In this document: piece after piece, positions 24,991-34,512 of the stretch
Layout: each line of letters starts with the position of its first letter
Position numbering within the stretch: position 1 is the first letter of the stretch
From: Oleomonas cavernae
Lineage (GTDB): Bacteria > Pseudomonadota > Alphaproteobacteria > Zavarziniales > Zavarziniaceae
Reading direction: 5' to 3'
Assembly: GCF_003590945.1 (NCBI RefSeq)
Contig: NZ_QYUK01000011.1
Location: 1,702,001 to 1,766,000 of the forward strand
DNA: 64,000 nucleotides
Program-made: the position numbers and the translations under genes
The notes under the pieces: model-generated
What the model saw: the letters and a program-made list of their open reading frames with translations, nothing else
What the model was told of the DNA's origin: nothing
The model's database searches: none

Positions 24991-25740
24991 ATGAACCGTC
25001 TTATCGGCAAGCGCGCCCTGATCACCGGCGGGACCAGCGGCATCGGCCTGGAAACCGCGCAGCAATTCATCGCCGAGGGGGCCCGCGTCGCGGTCACCGG
25101 CACCAACCCGGAGACCATCGCCAAGGCCCGCGAGATCCTAGGCAGCGATGCCCTGGTCCTCCAGGGCGACGCCGGCAGCGTGGCCGACCAGAAAAGGCTG
25201 GCCCAGGCGGTCGGCGAGGCCTTCGGCCAGCTCGACGCGGTCTTCATCAACGCCGGCATCGCCCAGTTGAAACCGATCGAGGCCTGGGACGAGGCAGGTT
25301 TCGACCGCACCATCGCGGTGAACCTGAAGGGCCCCTATTTCCTGCTCCAGGCGCTTTTGCCGATCCTGGCCAAACCCGCCTCGATCGTGCTGAACACCTC
25401 GATCAACGCCAATATCGGCATGCCCAATTCCAGCGTCTATGCCGCCAGCAAGGCCGGCCTGATCTCGCTGGCGCGGACCTTCTCGGGCGAGTTGATCGGC
25501 CGCGGCATCCGGGTGAACGCGGTCAGCCCCGGGCCGATTTCGACCCCGCTCTACGGCAAGCTCGGCATGTCCAACGACGATCTGCAGAAGACCGCGGACT
25601 ACATCAAGTCCCAGATCCCCGCGGGCCGCTTCGGCGAACCCGGCGAGATCGCCAAGGCCGTGGTCTTCCTGGCCTCCGACGAGTCGGCCTTCACCGTCGG
25701 CGCGGAACTGGTGATCGACGGCGGCATGAGCACCCTGTAA
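24991..25740 (+). CDS. SDR family oxidoreductase
   Basis: 249 residues, classical SDR. Cofactor loop TGGTSGIGLE near residue 11; NAGIAQ near residue 87; catalytic SINANIG...SSVYAASKAGLISLAR (Ser, Tyr-x3-Lys); and the C-terminal signature VGAELVIDGGMSTL. NAD(P)-dependent. Ribosome-binding site AAGGAG lies just upstream of ATG 24991. It is the second gene after the exported hydrolase; a strong hairpin at 25747 probably ends the transcript. Confidence 0.9.
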   Translation: MNRLIGKRALITGGTSGIGLETAQQFIAEGARVAVTGTNPETIAKAREILGSDALVLQGDAGSVADQKRLAQAVGEAFGQLDAVFINAGIAQLKPIEAWDEAGFDRTIAVNLKGPYFLLQALLPILAKPASIVLNTSINANIGMPNSSVYAASKAGLISLARTFSGELIGRGIRVNAVSPGPISTPLYGKLGMSNDDLQKTADYIKSQIPAGRFGEPGEIAKAVVFLASDESAFTVGAELVIDGGMSTL

Positions 25741-25746
25741 CGACCC

Positions 25747-25779
25747 TGCCCCCGGGGATCCGACCGGTTCCCGGGGGCA
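25747..25779 (+). terminator. Hairpin terminator after the hydrolase-SDR operon
   Basis: Perfect 10-bp stem TGCCCCCGGG / CCCGGGGGCA with a 13-base loop, starting 7 bases after the SDR stop. It is followed by AATTTCT, a weak T-tract, so an intrinsic terminator is likely but not textbook. Confidence 0.6.
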
Positions 25780-25948
25780 AATTTCTGCGGCGGGCGCGAG
25801 ATACCGGTTTGCGCAGTGCAGCATAATCAGCAACACTGATCGCTCAAGCCATCGGCGACGGGTCCTGCCCGACGCCGCCGCGGCCTGTCCGACCGATGGC
25901 ACCCGAGAACGTGAGCCTGTTGTCCGCCGGCGTCGGTAGGAGCGTGCC

Positions 25949-26383
25949 ATGTCAGACGAGAACACTTTCTCTCATGTGAAGCCGGGCGATACGCCGTTCG
26001 TCGGCGAGGGCCTGCGCGATTTCTTCCAGTATCGCGACTTAGGCATCGCCGCCGCCACCGGCGGCAAGGTCATCGCCCAACTGGTGCGCGCCAACGAGCC
26101 GCCGCAAGAGGGTACGGGCTGGCACCGCCACAAGGCCGATTTCCATATCGTGATCATGCTGAAGGGCTGGGCGCGCTTCATGTACGAGGACAAGGAGACG
26201 CTGGTCTCGGCCGGCGACTGCGTCCACCAGCGCCCCGGCATCACCCACTACCTGTTCGATTACTCGCCGGACATGGAATATCTCGAAGTGGTCGGCCCGG
26301 CGGATTTCACCACCATCGACGTGGAAGGCCCCTGCCCCGTGCCGGCGCCCACGCCGTGGAAGACGGCGGCGGTGGCGGAATAG
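25949..26383 (+). CDS. Cupin domain protein
   Basis: 144 residues with a single cupin barrel. The motif-1 region is TGWHRHKADFHIVIMLKGWA (His, His, then acidic/His metal positions) and motif 2 is GDCVHQRPGITHYLFDYS. A metal-binding small enzyme or regulator-like sensor; substrate unknown. It begins with MSDENTFSHVKPGDTPFV. It converges on the DUF4328 gene with 4 bp between. Confidence 0.8.
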   Translation: MSDENTFSHVKPGDTPFVGEGLRDFFQYRDLGIAAATGGKVIAQLVRANEPPQEGTGWHRHKADFHIVIMLKGWARFMYEDKETLVSAGDCVHQRPGITHYLFDYSPDMEYLEVVGPADFTTIDVEGPCPVPAPTPWKTAAVAE

Positions 26384-26387
26384 GCCT

Positions 26388-27088
26388 CTAACTGCGGGCC
26401 CAGGCCGGCAGGGCGGCGACGTCGGCGCGGGCGGCGCGCAGGTCCTGCCGCCGGGAAATGCCCGAGACGACCAGGGCGATCGAGCTGTAGGACATCAGCC
26501 ACAGCACCTCGGCGACGCTGCCGACGACCTCGGGCGCCATCAGCCCCCGTCCCCGCGGCACCACCCCAGCAGGGGCAGGAAGGTCAGGGCCAGGGCCGCG
26601 ACGGTCGCCGCCAGCCAGACGCCGGCCACGGCGGTGGAAGGCGACTGGCGCCAGTTCACGAACAGCGATTGCGCCCGGAAGGGATCGCTGGCCCGCCAGG
26701 CCTCGCGCAGCAGCAAGGTGGCGAAAAACAGATTGATCACCGGCAGGCACCACAGCACGGCGGCGGTCAGCACCGGCCAGACGGCGTCGCTGACTCCCAG
26801 GGCCGGCAGGTTGTGGCGGCAGCCCAGCAGGAAATAGAGAACGGCGAGTGCGACGAGCCCCAGCAGGCCGGACTGGGCCCGCTTCCAGAAATCGATGCTG
26901 ACCCTCATCTGCGCGGCGGCGGCCGGATCCTGCACCGTCTCATCCGGCAGGATCCCGGCGACCACCAGCAGGCGATCTAGGATCATCAAGGAGAGAACCG
27001 CGCCCAAAACACACAGGATACAGACCAGCAGCGCCCGGGGCGCCACCGACACAAACTCCTGCCGCGGCCCCCTCGCGACGAACGACAT
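26388..27088 (-). CDS. DUF4328-like membrane protein, with frame break
   Basis: About 233 residues once the frame is repaired. Membrane helices occur around LLVCILCVLGAVLSLMILD, LLGLVALAVLYFLLG, AVLWCLPVINLFFATLLL, VAGVWLAATVAALALTFL, and in the second frame VAEVLWLMSYSSIALVVSG. The segment R-x-NLPALG...W...LPVINL...LREAWRASDP resembles DUF4328. The first frame stops early at 26540; the continuation GRGLMAPEVVGSVAEVLW is in another frame down to 26388. The gene is one base short of a whole frame, consistent with a missing base near 26555-26570. Function unknown. Confidence 0.65.
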
Positions 27089-27201
27089 GCGCAGGCTCCC
27101 CGACCGAAGCAACAGGAAAAAATCGAACGGGACAGCCTGCGCCGCAGAGCCTTTATTTTCCGTTACCGAGCCGGTTCTGGTAGGCGGATTGGGGAGGCGT
27201 T

Positions 27202-27316
27202 GTGCGTCCTTCGAGACGCCACGCTTCGCATGGCTCCTCAGGATGAGGCAAGTCTTTGTGCCATAAAGATTTTCCTCATCCTGAGGAGGCCCGAAGGGCC
27301 GTCTCGAAGGACGCAC
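27202..27316. repeat. Family A palindromic repeat, copy 4
   Basis: 115-bp core with arms GTGCGTCCTTCGAGAC / GTCTCGAAGGACGCAC and inner CTCAGGATGAGG / CCTCATCCTGAGG. It lies between the valS stop (27344) and the start of the DUF4328 gene. Confidence 0.92.
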
Positions 27317-27343
27317 GGCGCGCCTGCGAGATGGATCCCCAGC

Positions 27344-30015
27344 TCAGCTGCTCGCGGTGAGGCGGGCCAGGGCTTCGACCAGCTTGGCGCGCGCCCGCGC
27401 GGTCTCGTCCTGGCGTTCGCGCTGTTCCTCGATCACTTCCGGCGCGGCCTTGGCGATGAAGGCCGCATTGCCCAGCTTGGCCGCGATCTTGGCCAGTTCC
27501 TGGTCGGCCTTGGCGATCTCCTTCTCCAGGCGCTTGCGCTCGGCCGCCAGGTCGATGACATCGCCCAGCGGCAGGGCCGCGGTGACCCCTCGATGACGAG
27601 CTGGACCGAACCCTTGGGCGCGGCGGCGACAAAGTCGATCGCCTCCAGCCGGGCCAGGCGCTGGATCAGATCGCGGTGGCGGCCGACCCGCGCGGTGACG
27701 CCGTCGTCGGCGCCGACCAGCGCCAGGTTCAGCTTCGCCCCGGCCGGGACATTCGATTCCGCGCGCAGGGCGCGGATCTCCGAGATCAGGCGGATCACCC
27801 ATTCGACTTCCCCGTCGGCGGCCGGATCGATCAGGCTGCGGTCGACCTGGGGCCAGTCGGCCAGGATCAGGGTACTCGGCCGCGCGATGCCGGCGCCTTC
27901 CGCGGTCTGGGCCCACAGTTCTTCGGTGATGAAGGGCATGAAGGGGTGCAACAGGACCAGGATGCGGTCGAAGACATGGGCCGCGGTGGCGCGGGTTTCG
28001 GCCTTGGCCGCGTCGTCCTCGCCGTTCAGCACGGGCTTGATCAGTTCCAGATACCAGTCGCAGAAGGTGCCCCAGACGAACTGATAGATCGCCGCCGCCG
28101 CCTCGTTGAAGCGATAGCCGTCGAGCGCCTCGTTCAGCGCCGCGGTCACCCGTTCCGCCTCGCCCAGTAGCCAGCGATTGATGGTGCCTGTCGCCGCCTT
28201 GGGCTCGAAGCCGGGCGCGATGCGGCATTCGTTCATCTCGCAGAAACGCGCGGCATTCCACAGCTTGGTGGCGAAGTTGCGGTAGCCCTCGACCCGCTGG
28301 GTGCTAAGCTTGATGTCGCGGCCCTGGGCGGCCATGGCCGTCAGGGTGAAGCGCAGGGCATCGGCGCCGTATTTGTCGATCAGGTCGAGGGGATCGATGA
28401 CGTTCCCCTTCGACTTGGACATCTTCTGGCCCTTCTCGTCACGCACCAGGGCGTGGATATAGACCGTGTGGAACGGCACTTCCTTCATGAAGTGCAGGCC
28501 CATCATCATCATCCGGGCAACCCAGAAGAAGATGATGTCGAAGCCGGTCACCAGGATATCGGTCTTGTAGTGACGCTTCAGGATATCGGTCTGTTCCGGC
28601 CAGCCCAGGGTCGAGAACGGCCACAGGGCGGAGGAGAACCAGGTGTCGAGCACATCCTCGTCGCGGATGAGCGCCACGTCACGGCCATAGTGGGCCTTGG
28701 CCGCTGCTACCGCCTCGGCCTCGGTCTCCTCGACGAAGACATGGTTGTCGGGACCGTACCAGGCCGGGATCTGGTGGCCCCACCAGAGCTGGCGCGAGAC
28801 GCACCAGGGCTGGATGTTGTTCATCCACTCGAAATAGGTCTTGTCCCAGTTCTTGGGAACGAACGTGGTCTCGCCGCTTTCCACGGCCGCGATGGCGGGC
28901 CGGGCCAGGGTCCTGGCATCGACATACCACTGATCGGTCAGCAGGGGTTCGATGACCACGCCCGAGCGGTCGCCGAAAGGCTGCATCAGGACGTGGTCCT
29001 TGACCTCGACCAGATATTCCTGGGCTTCCAGGTCGGCGACGATCTGCTTGCGGGCGTCGAAGCGATCGAGGCCGCGATAGGCCGCCGGCACCGCCTCGTC
29101 GGTGACGATCCTGCCATGGATGTCGAGGATCGAGATCTGTTCGAGGTTGTGGCGCTTGCCGACCTCGAAATCGTTGAAATCATGGGCCGGCGTGATCTTG
29201 ACGGCGCCGGTGCCCTTCTCGGGGTCGGAATAGCTGTCGGCGACGATGGGGATGCGCCGGCCGACCAGGGGCAGGATGGCGAACTTGCCGACCAGGTGGC
29301 GGTAGCGCTCGTCGTCGGGATGGACGGCGATGCCGCTGTCGCCCAGCATGGTTTCGGGCCGCGTCGTCGCCACGGTGACGAAGTCGTCGGTGCCTTCGAT
29401 GGGATAGCGGATGTGCCAGAGGTGGCCCTTCACCTCGCGGCTCTCGACCTCGAGGTCGGAAATCGCGGTGAGAAGCTGCGGGTCCCAGTTGACCAGGCGC
29501 TTGTCCTTGTAGAGCAGGCCGTCGCGGTACAGGGTGACGAAGACCTTGCGCACCGCGGCGCTCAGGCCCTCGTCCATGGTGAAGCGTTCGCGGCTCCAGT
29601 CGCACGACGCCCCCAGCCGGCGCAACTGGCCGGTGATGGTACCGCCCGAGACTTCCTTCCAGGCCCAGACGCGCTTGATGAATTCTGCGCGGCCGAGGTC
29701 CCGGCGCGAGCGGTTCTCGCCCGATTGGGCCAGTTGGCGTTCCACCACCATCTGGGTGGCGATGCCGGCATGGTCGGTACCCGGCTGCCACAGCACGTCA
29801 CGCCCGCGCATCCGCTGCAGGCGCACCAAAATGTCTTGCAGCGTGTTGTTCAGGGCGTGGCCCATGTGCAGGCTGCCGGTGACGTTGGGCGGCGGGATCA
29901 CGATGGTGTAGGGCTCACCACCGGTGCGCTTGCCCACGCCGAAGGCGCCCGAGGCCTCCCACTGGGCATAGAGGCGGGGTTCGACGGCGGCGGGGTCGTA
30001 GGTCTTCTTAAGCAT
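27344..30015 (-). CDS. valS: Valine-tRNA ligase, with frame break near the 3' end
   Basis: About 890 residues. Class I synthetase motifs: HMGH in [14 protein letters not shown], the editing (CP1) domain with the [22 protein letters not shown] block in pieces, KMSKSKGN in [16 protein letters not shown], an anticodon-binding domain, and a C-terminal coiled arm ([18 protein letters not shown]). The frame shifts near 27588 in a GGGG run: VQLVIEG continues in a new frame as [18 protein letters not shown]. The gene is one base short of a full frame, so I read this as a deletion error. Start ATG 30015 ([20 protein letters not shown]). It follows popZ, the usual order in this class. Confidence 0.95.
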
Positions 30016-30092
30016 GACGTATCTCGATAGCGCAGCCGCCACGCCTTGTCGGCGCGGCCGGCGCAATGCGGCGGGGCGTGACGCCCCAGGAT

Positions 30093-30764
30093 TCAGAGGT
30101 TGGGATCGCGCCCGGAAATGCGCGCCAGTTCCTCGGCCACGCAACGCTCGACGATCCCGGCCAGGTGGGTATCCAGCCAATCCTTGAGCATCGGCCGCAG
30201 CAGGTCCTCGACCACCTCCTCGACCGAGCGGGCGTCGCCGTCCGCGCGGCGCGTCCCGGCCGGCGGCCGGCTGGCCTGGGCGACCTGGGCAAAGGCATTG
30301 CGGGCCTGGCTTGCGATCGTTTCCGATACCAGGCGTTCAGCGGGCGGCACGGCACCGGACATCGGGCTGTCCTTCTCGTTCAAGAGCATCGGCGGGACGG
30401 GCTCGTCTTCATCGTCTTCCGCCACGAAATTCTGCAGGGGTGCCGGATCCGGCACCAGCGCCGGACCGGCGAAGGGGGCGTCGGCAGGCGTATCGGGTTC
30501 GGGATGGGGGCTCAGCGAGACGACGCTGCCGTCGTCGGCCACCATCTCGGTCAGGTCGAGGATTTCGCCGGGGGTGTCCCTGGGCGCGTCCCTCGGAGCG
30601 TCTCTAGGGGCATCGCCGGCCGGCTCGGCATCGGTGGCGGCCCCCTCGGGCCGACCGTCGCCGTCTTCGGCGATGATCCGCCGAATCGAGGCCAGAATCT
30701 CTTCCATGGTCGGGTCGGCGGCACCCTTTGCGCCCTCGCCTTCCCGCTTCAACTCATCCGTCAT
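30093..30764 (-). CDS. popZ: PopZ-like polar organising protein (DUF2497)
   Basis: 223 residues. The N-terminal signature [18 protein letters not shown], a long acidic Pro-rich middle, and a C-terminal oligomerisation region ([20 protein letters not shown] ... [16 protein letters not shown]) are those of PopZ/DUF2497. PopZ forms a polar matrix that anchors the ParB-centromere complex in alphaproteobacteria. The middle contains four near-identical DAPR units from a 12-bp tandem repeat (about 30573-30612). It lies between tolC and valS, the conserved place for this gene. Confidence 0.88.
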   Translation of the reverse strand: MTDELKREGEGAKGAADPTMEEILASIRRIIAEDGDGRPEGAATDAEPAGDAPRDAPRDAPRDTPGEILDLTEMVADDGSVVSLSPHPEPDTPADAPFAGPALVPDPAPLQNFVAEDDEDEPVPPMLLNEKDSPMSGAVPPAERLVSETIASQARNAFAQVAQASRPPAGTRRADGDARSVEEVVEDLLRPMLKDWLDTHLAGIVERCVAEELARISGRDPNL

Positions 30765-30866
30765 CTCTTAATCCCCGCCGCTCAGGCGTCCCCAGCGACC
30801 GCCCAAGCTACGGCACGCACCCACCGAAAGAAAGAGGCGGGCGCGTTTTCTGTCAACGGCGTGTCA

Positions 30867-32242
30867 TCAATCGAAGCCGAACCAGCGGCCGCGGCTCTCG
30901 TCATAGTGCTTCACGGGATCGTAGCGGTCGCCCGACAGATTCAGGTTCTGGGCGGTCAGGCGGCCCACGGCGGACAGCAAGGTGAAGGCGGCGATATATT
31001 CGTCGCCCTGGGCCCGCACCAGGGCGACCTGGGAATTGAGCAATTCCTGTTCGGCGTTCAAGACATCGAGCACGGTGCGCGAGCCGACCGAGGATTCCTG
31101 CCGCACGCCTTCCAGCGCTAGGCTGTTGGCGGCGACCGCCTGCTTCTGCGAGACGATCACGGCCCGCGCCGCTTCGAGCTGGTCGAAAGCGTTCGAGGCC
31201 GACTCGATCACCGTGCGCTGGGTCTCGGAGACCTGCGACAGGCGCTGGCTGGCGGTTTGCTGGTTCTGGCGGATGGTGGCGTATTCGGCGCCGGACTGGT
31301 ACAGCGGCACGGTCACCTGGACCTGCAAGGCCGCTTGATCCGTGCGCGATCCATTGGTGCTCTGTTCTTCGGCCCGCGATAATTCGGCCACCAGATCCAC
31401 CTGGGGCAGAATCGTGCTGATGGCAACGTCGATGCCGTCGCGGGCCGCTAATTCAACATAACGCGCCGTGATAAGGTCAGGATTCTCTGCCACGGCAATG
31501 GCCCGAGCTTCTTCAGCGGTCGGCGGCAGCGGCGGCAGCGAAGGCAGGGCCGCGAGTGTACCCGGCGCATTGCCCACGACGCGCTCGTAGGCCTGCCGTG
31601 CCCCGTCGAGATCGGCCTTCGAAACTTCGAGCTGCGACACGGATTCCGCCAGACGCGCTTCGGACTGGGCGACGTCGGTGCGGGTCACTTCGCCGACACG
31701 GAAGCGATCCTGGCTGGCTTCCAGTTCGCGACGCAGCACTTCGACGTTCTTCTCGTTCAACTCCACCACCGCCTGGTTGGTGATGACGTTGACATAGGCC
31801 TGGACGACCGCCAGCAGCACGCTCTGTTCAACGGAGTTCAACTGGCCGCGACCGGCCTGGATCTGGTTGTCGGCGGCACTGGTTTCGGCCACGGTTCGAC
31901 CGCCGCGATAAAGCGGCTGCGAACCTTGCAGCGAAACGGACCAAGGGTTGAGGTCTTCTGAACGCTTCGCCGTTATCGGCGCACCCGTGAGGGGTTCGTT
32001 GAGGGGGTCCTGGAGTCCACCGAGGCGTAACCACCCGCCCCGTTGATCACCACCGTGGGCCGCCAGCCCGACAGGGCCTTGGCGATTTCCTCGTCGGTCG
32101 CGCGCAGGGCGGCGCGCTGCGCCTCCAGCGTCGGGTTGGTCGCATAGGCCGTCGACAGGGCTTCAGGCAGCGATTCGGCCCAGGCGGGCACCACGCCGCT
32201 GATTGCCATGATTGCAACGAGGCTCACCAAACGCTTGGCCAT
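30867..32242 (-). CDS. tolC: TolC family outer membrane efflux protein, with frame break
   Basis: About 458 residues. Signal peptide VSLVAIMAISGVVPAWA after MAKRL; then ESLPEALSTAYATNPTLEAQ, typical of TolC first repeats, and long alpha-helical barrel segments (QSVLLAVVQAYVNVI, SRTVLDVLNAEQELLNSQVAL). The frame breaks near 32008: the first part stops after the SRTPS segment, while the continuation DPLNEPLTGAPITAKRSEDL is open in the next frame. One base is missing in a C-run. It is the outer-membrane exit of type I and RND systems. It follows the rhodanese and pcm genes, as in many relatives. Confidence 0.9.
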
Positions 32243-32375
32243 CTTCACCGTCCCGACCTTGAACCGGCACGACACGCAGGCGCGTCGCGAGGGTAATTGC
32301 CGCACAAACCTATAGTCGCGCCGCCACCCTGACAACTCGGGCAACGCATGGCCGACGCGCATTATATGATGGGGA

Positions 32376-32705
32376 TCAATAACGCGCCATTCCAGGGTCG
32401 ACGACGCCGGCCCAGCGATCGATGCCGCCGGTCAGGTTGATCGCCCCCTCGACACCCTTCGAGCGCAGCCACAAGGTCGCCCGCAGGCTGCGGGCCCCGT
32501 GATGGCAAACCACCACCACCGTCCGGCCATCGGCCAGTTCGGCCGGGTCCACCCCGCGCTCCAGGGTGCCCAGCGGCACGTTCACGGCGCCGTCCAGATG
32601 GCAGATCTCGAATTCCCACGGCTCGCGCACGTCGAGAATCATCGGCGTCTCGCCCGCCTCGAGCCTGGCCGCCAGCGCTTCGACCGGGAGTTCGATCTCG
32701 CTCAT
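32376..32705 (-). CDS. Rhodanese-like domain protein
   Basis: 109 residues, one rhodanese domain. LDVREPWEFEICHLDGAVNVP precedes the active loop CHHGARS with catalytic Cys67, and GIDRWAGVVD comes at the end. It carries sulfane sulfur on Cys67 in transfer or detoxification. It sits 11 bp after the pcm-like gene in the conserved pcm-rhodanese-tolC string, so it is likely co-transcribed. Confidence 0.92.
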   Translation of the reverse strand: MSEIELPVEALAARLEAGETPMILDVREPWEFEICHLDGAVNVPLGTLERGVDPAELADGRTVVVVCHHGARSLRATLWLRSKGVEGAINLTGGIDRWAGVVDPGMARY

Positions 32706-32716
32706 CGCGCGCGCCT

Positions 32717-33370
32717 TCAGAAAACGAAGGCGGGCGCGCGCTCGAAGCCCGGCAGGATGGGGGTCGCGGCGTCGAACAGGGGCCGGCGGCCGACGATGCC
32801 GCCCGCCTTGGTGAACAAGGTGGCGACCCCCATGGGGCCGTCACGCAGCACGGCGATCAGGCGGCCGCCTTCCGCCAGTTGCTCGAACAAGGCCGGCGGC
32901 ACGTCCGGGACCGACGCCTCGATCAGGATCACGTTGTAGGGCTGGCCGGCGGCATGGCCCTTGGCCAGGTCGCCCGCGACCACCGCGACATTGACCAGGC
33001 CCAGTTCGGCCAGGGTCGCGCGGGCCTGGGTTGCCAGGTCGGCCGCGGCTTCCAGGGCCACCACGTCGGCCGCGAGATGGCCGAGCACGGCGGCGGTGTA
33101 GCCGGTGCCGCTGCCCACATCGAGCACCTTTTCATGGCCGGCGATGCCGGCTTCCTGAAGCATGCGGGCAAAGACCCGCGGCTCGATCAGGTAGCGGCCG
33201 CCGCCCAGGCTGATGTCTTCGTCGACATAGGCGACGGATTTCAGAAGCTCGGGCACGAAGCGCTCGCGCGGCACGGCGAAGATCGCCTCGTGCACGCGGG
33301 TATCGGTGACCCGGTTCGGCTTGATCTGGCTCTCCAGCATCAGGCGCCGGAGGGCGAGGAAATCTGCCAT
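32717..33370 (-). CDS. Protein-L-isoaspartate O-methyltransferase family protein
   Basis: 217 residues. The AdoMet-binding motif VLDVGSGTGYTAAVLGHL is at about 92-109, preceded by the PCMT-type start (MLESQIKPNRVTDTRVHEAIFAVPRERFVPELLKS in blocks). It lacks the classic PCMT TxSxP-type motif; in its place is DEDISLGGGRYLIEP. In alphaproteobacteria this short form beside tolC is a PCMT paralogue whose repair activity is not certain. Cytosolic. Confidence 0.85.
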   Translation of the reverse strand: MADFLALRRLMLESQIKPNRVTDTRVHEAIFAVPRERFVPELLKSVAYVDEDISLGGGRYLIEPRVFARMLQEAGIAGHEKVLDVGSGTGYTAAVLGHLAADVVALEAAADLATQARATLAELGLVNVAVVAGDLAKGHAAGQPYNVILIEASVPDVPPALFEQLAEGGRLIAVLRDGPMGVATLFTKAGGIVGRRPLFDAATPILPGFERAPAFVF

Positions 33371-33549
33371 TGATGTGATCCGATTGGGTGATGGGCTCCA
33401 AGGACTTATACGAGGTCGCCCGGCGCCTGACAACGCGCCCGAAAGCGCCCTTGGTGCAATGCGTCAATTCTGTTGCACGACCGTCGATGGCGCTTCGCAT
33501 CGCCGTCCTTCTTCTTGTAGAATGGGCCGCAAAACAAGGGAGGCCCGCC

Positions 33550-33735
33550 TTGGGATACAGCATCGTTGCCTGCAACACGATCGGGGCAATCGCGCTGAAG
33601 CGCGAAGACGCAATCGCGGCCCTGAAGAAGGCCCGCGAGCTGCGCGACCAGAACTTCTGGGATATCGAGATCATCGATGCGCGCGGCAGCCGCCTGGATG
33701 AAGCGACCTTTGCCCGGCAGCACGACCTGAAATAG
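33550..33735 (+). CDS. Small conserved-looking protein, 61 aa, TTG start
   Basis: From TTG at 33550 it reads (M)GYSIVACNTIGAIALKRED..., a compact charged protein with the helix EDAIAALKKARELRDQNF and ending in ARQHDLK. A strong AAGGGAGG site (33537-33543) sits 6 bases before the TTG, which decides the start; an in-frame ATG at 33388 would have most of its extra codons opposite the pcm promoter region. I do not recognise a named family. It lies just before the tRNA-Cys promoter. Confidence 0.65.
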   Translation: MGYSIVACNTIGAIALKREDAIAALKKARELRDQNFWDIEIIDARGSRLDEATFARQHDLK

Positions 33736-33758
33736 TCGCGCCGCCGGCCGCTGCTTGG

Positions 33759-33787
33759 TTGCGCGGGTCCGGCTGCTCTGGTATATC
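33759..33787 (+). promoter_or_regulatory. Candidate promoter for tRNA-Cys
   Basis: TTGCGC (33759-33764), a 17-base spacer, and TATATC (33782-33787), ending 17 bases before the tRNA. The -10 is good; the -35 is only fair. Confidence 0.45.
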
Positions 33788-33804
33788 GCCCGTCTTCCCG
33801 AAAC

Positions 33805-33878
33805 GGCGACGTGGCGGAATGGTTACGCAGCGGACTGCAAATCCGTGTATGCCGGTTCGATTCCGGCCGTCGCCTCCA
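33805..33878 (+). tRNA. tRNA-Cys (GCA), CCA encoded
   Basis: 74 bases. Acceptor GGCGACG pairs with CGTCGCC; the anticodon loop CTGCAAA gives GCA; the T-loop GGTTCGATTCC is standard; discriminator U is followed by an encoded CCA (33876-33878). Confidence 0.96.
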
Positions 33879-33892
33879 GGGATTAAATGCGC

Positions 33893-33922
33893 TTGGCATC
33901 GCGTCGAATCGCGGTGTATAAA
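33893..33922 (+). promoter_or_regulatory. Promoter for tRNA-Asn
   Basis: TTGGCA (33893-33898), an 18-base spacer, and TATAAA (33917-33922): close to the sigma-70 consensus. Between it and the tRNA lies a 7-bp hairpin AGCCGGC-CAA-GCCGGCT (33954-33970), possibly a processing element in the leader. Confidence 0.65.
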
Positions 33923-33972
33923 GCGCGCCTTCCGCAGTGGCGGAAACGAGCTTAGCCGGCAAGCCGGCTGTT

Positions 33973-34047
33973 CCTCGGTAGCTCAGTGGTAGAGCAACCG
34001 GCTGTTAACCGGTTGGTCGCTGGTTCGAATCCGGCCCGGGGAGCCAG
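33973..34047 (+). tRNA. tRNA-Asn (GTT), CCA encoded
   Basis: 75 bases. Acceptor TCCTCGG pairs with CCGGGGA (one G-U), anticodon loop CTGTTAA gives GTT, T-loop GGTTCGAATCC, discriminator G then encoded CCA. Confidence 0.97.
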
Positions 34048-34052
34048 ATTGA

Positions 34053-34086
34053 TCAGGGGTCAGGAAGCAATCCCTGACCCCTGATG
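34053..34086 (+). terminator. Hairpin after tRNA-Asn
   Basis: Perfect 13-bp stem ATCAGGGGTCAGG / CCTGACCCCTGAT with an 8-base loop, starting 6 bases after the tRNA; followed by GCGTTTTGG. Probably the tRNA terminator, though the T-run is short and displaced. Confidence 0.6.
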
Positions 34087-34217
34087 CGTTTTGGGGCAAT
34101 CGGGGCAGCAATCGACGCGGTCAGTCCCTTGCCCTTGCCCGCCGGGCCGCGACAATCACATCACCAATACCATCTAAGCCAATTTGACCGCCGACAGGCA
34201 CCGGGTATGATTGGATC

Positions 34218-34496
34218 ATGACCACGACGGCCCGACAGGAAATCGCCAAGATTCGAGAAGCGCTCGATGCGTTGGAGCGCCGTCTCGACGCCGGCGACCT
34301 CGAGCAGGATTTCGGGCCCGCACCTACCGGCGCTGACCTCGACGTTTGGTTGGAGCGTAACCAAGACGCCCTGATGGAAACCCTGCGCGAAGGGGACGAG
34401 CAGCTCGCCCGTGGGGAATACCGCGAAGGTACTGCTGCGGAGCTCCATGACTACTTCGCCGAGAAGTATCGCCGCCGCTACACCACACAAACCTGA
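34218..34496 (+). CDS. Putative antitoxin of a ParE/RelE-type pair
   Basis: 92 residues, acidic and helical: RQEIAKIREALDALERRLD at the start, and a C-terminal DYFAEKYRRRYTTQT tail. No classic ribbon-helix-helix or Phd/AbrB motif is evident, so the antitoxin class is not clear. The call rests on size, acidity and the ParE-like toxin gene 16 bp downstream on the same strand. Start ATG 34218. Confidence 0.6.
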   Translation: MTTTARQEIAKIREALDALERRLDAGDLEQDFGPAPTGADLDVWLERNQDALMETLREGDEQLARGEYREGTAAELHDYFAEKYRRRYTTQT

Positions 34497-34512
34497 GCGC
34501 AGTTTTCTGTGT

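Noticed and set aside
28453-30030. A 525-codon plus-strand frame over valS
   Set aside because: Antisense shadow of valS with no domain.
33388-33549. Upstream extension of the 61-aa gene
   Set aside because: No ribosome-binding site at ATG 33388, and the strong site belongs to TTG 33550.
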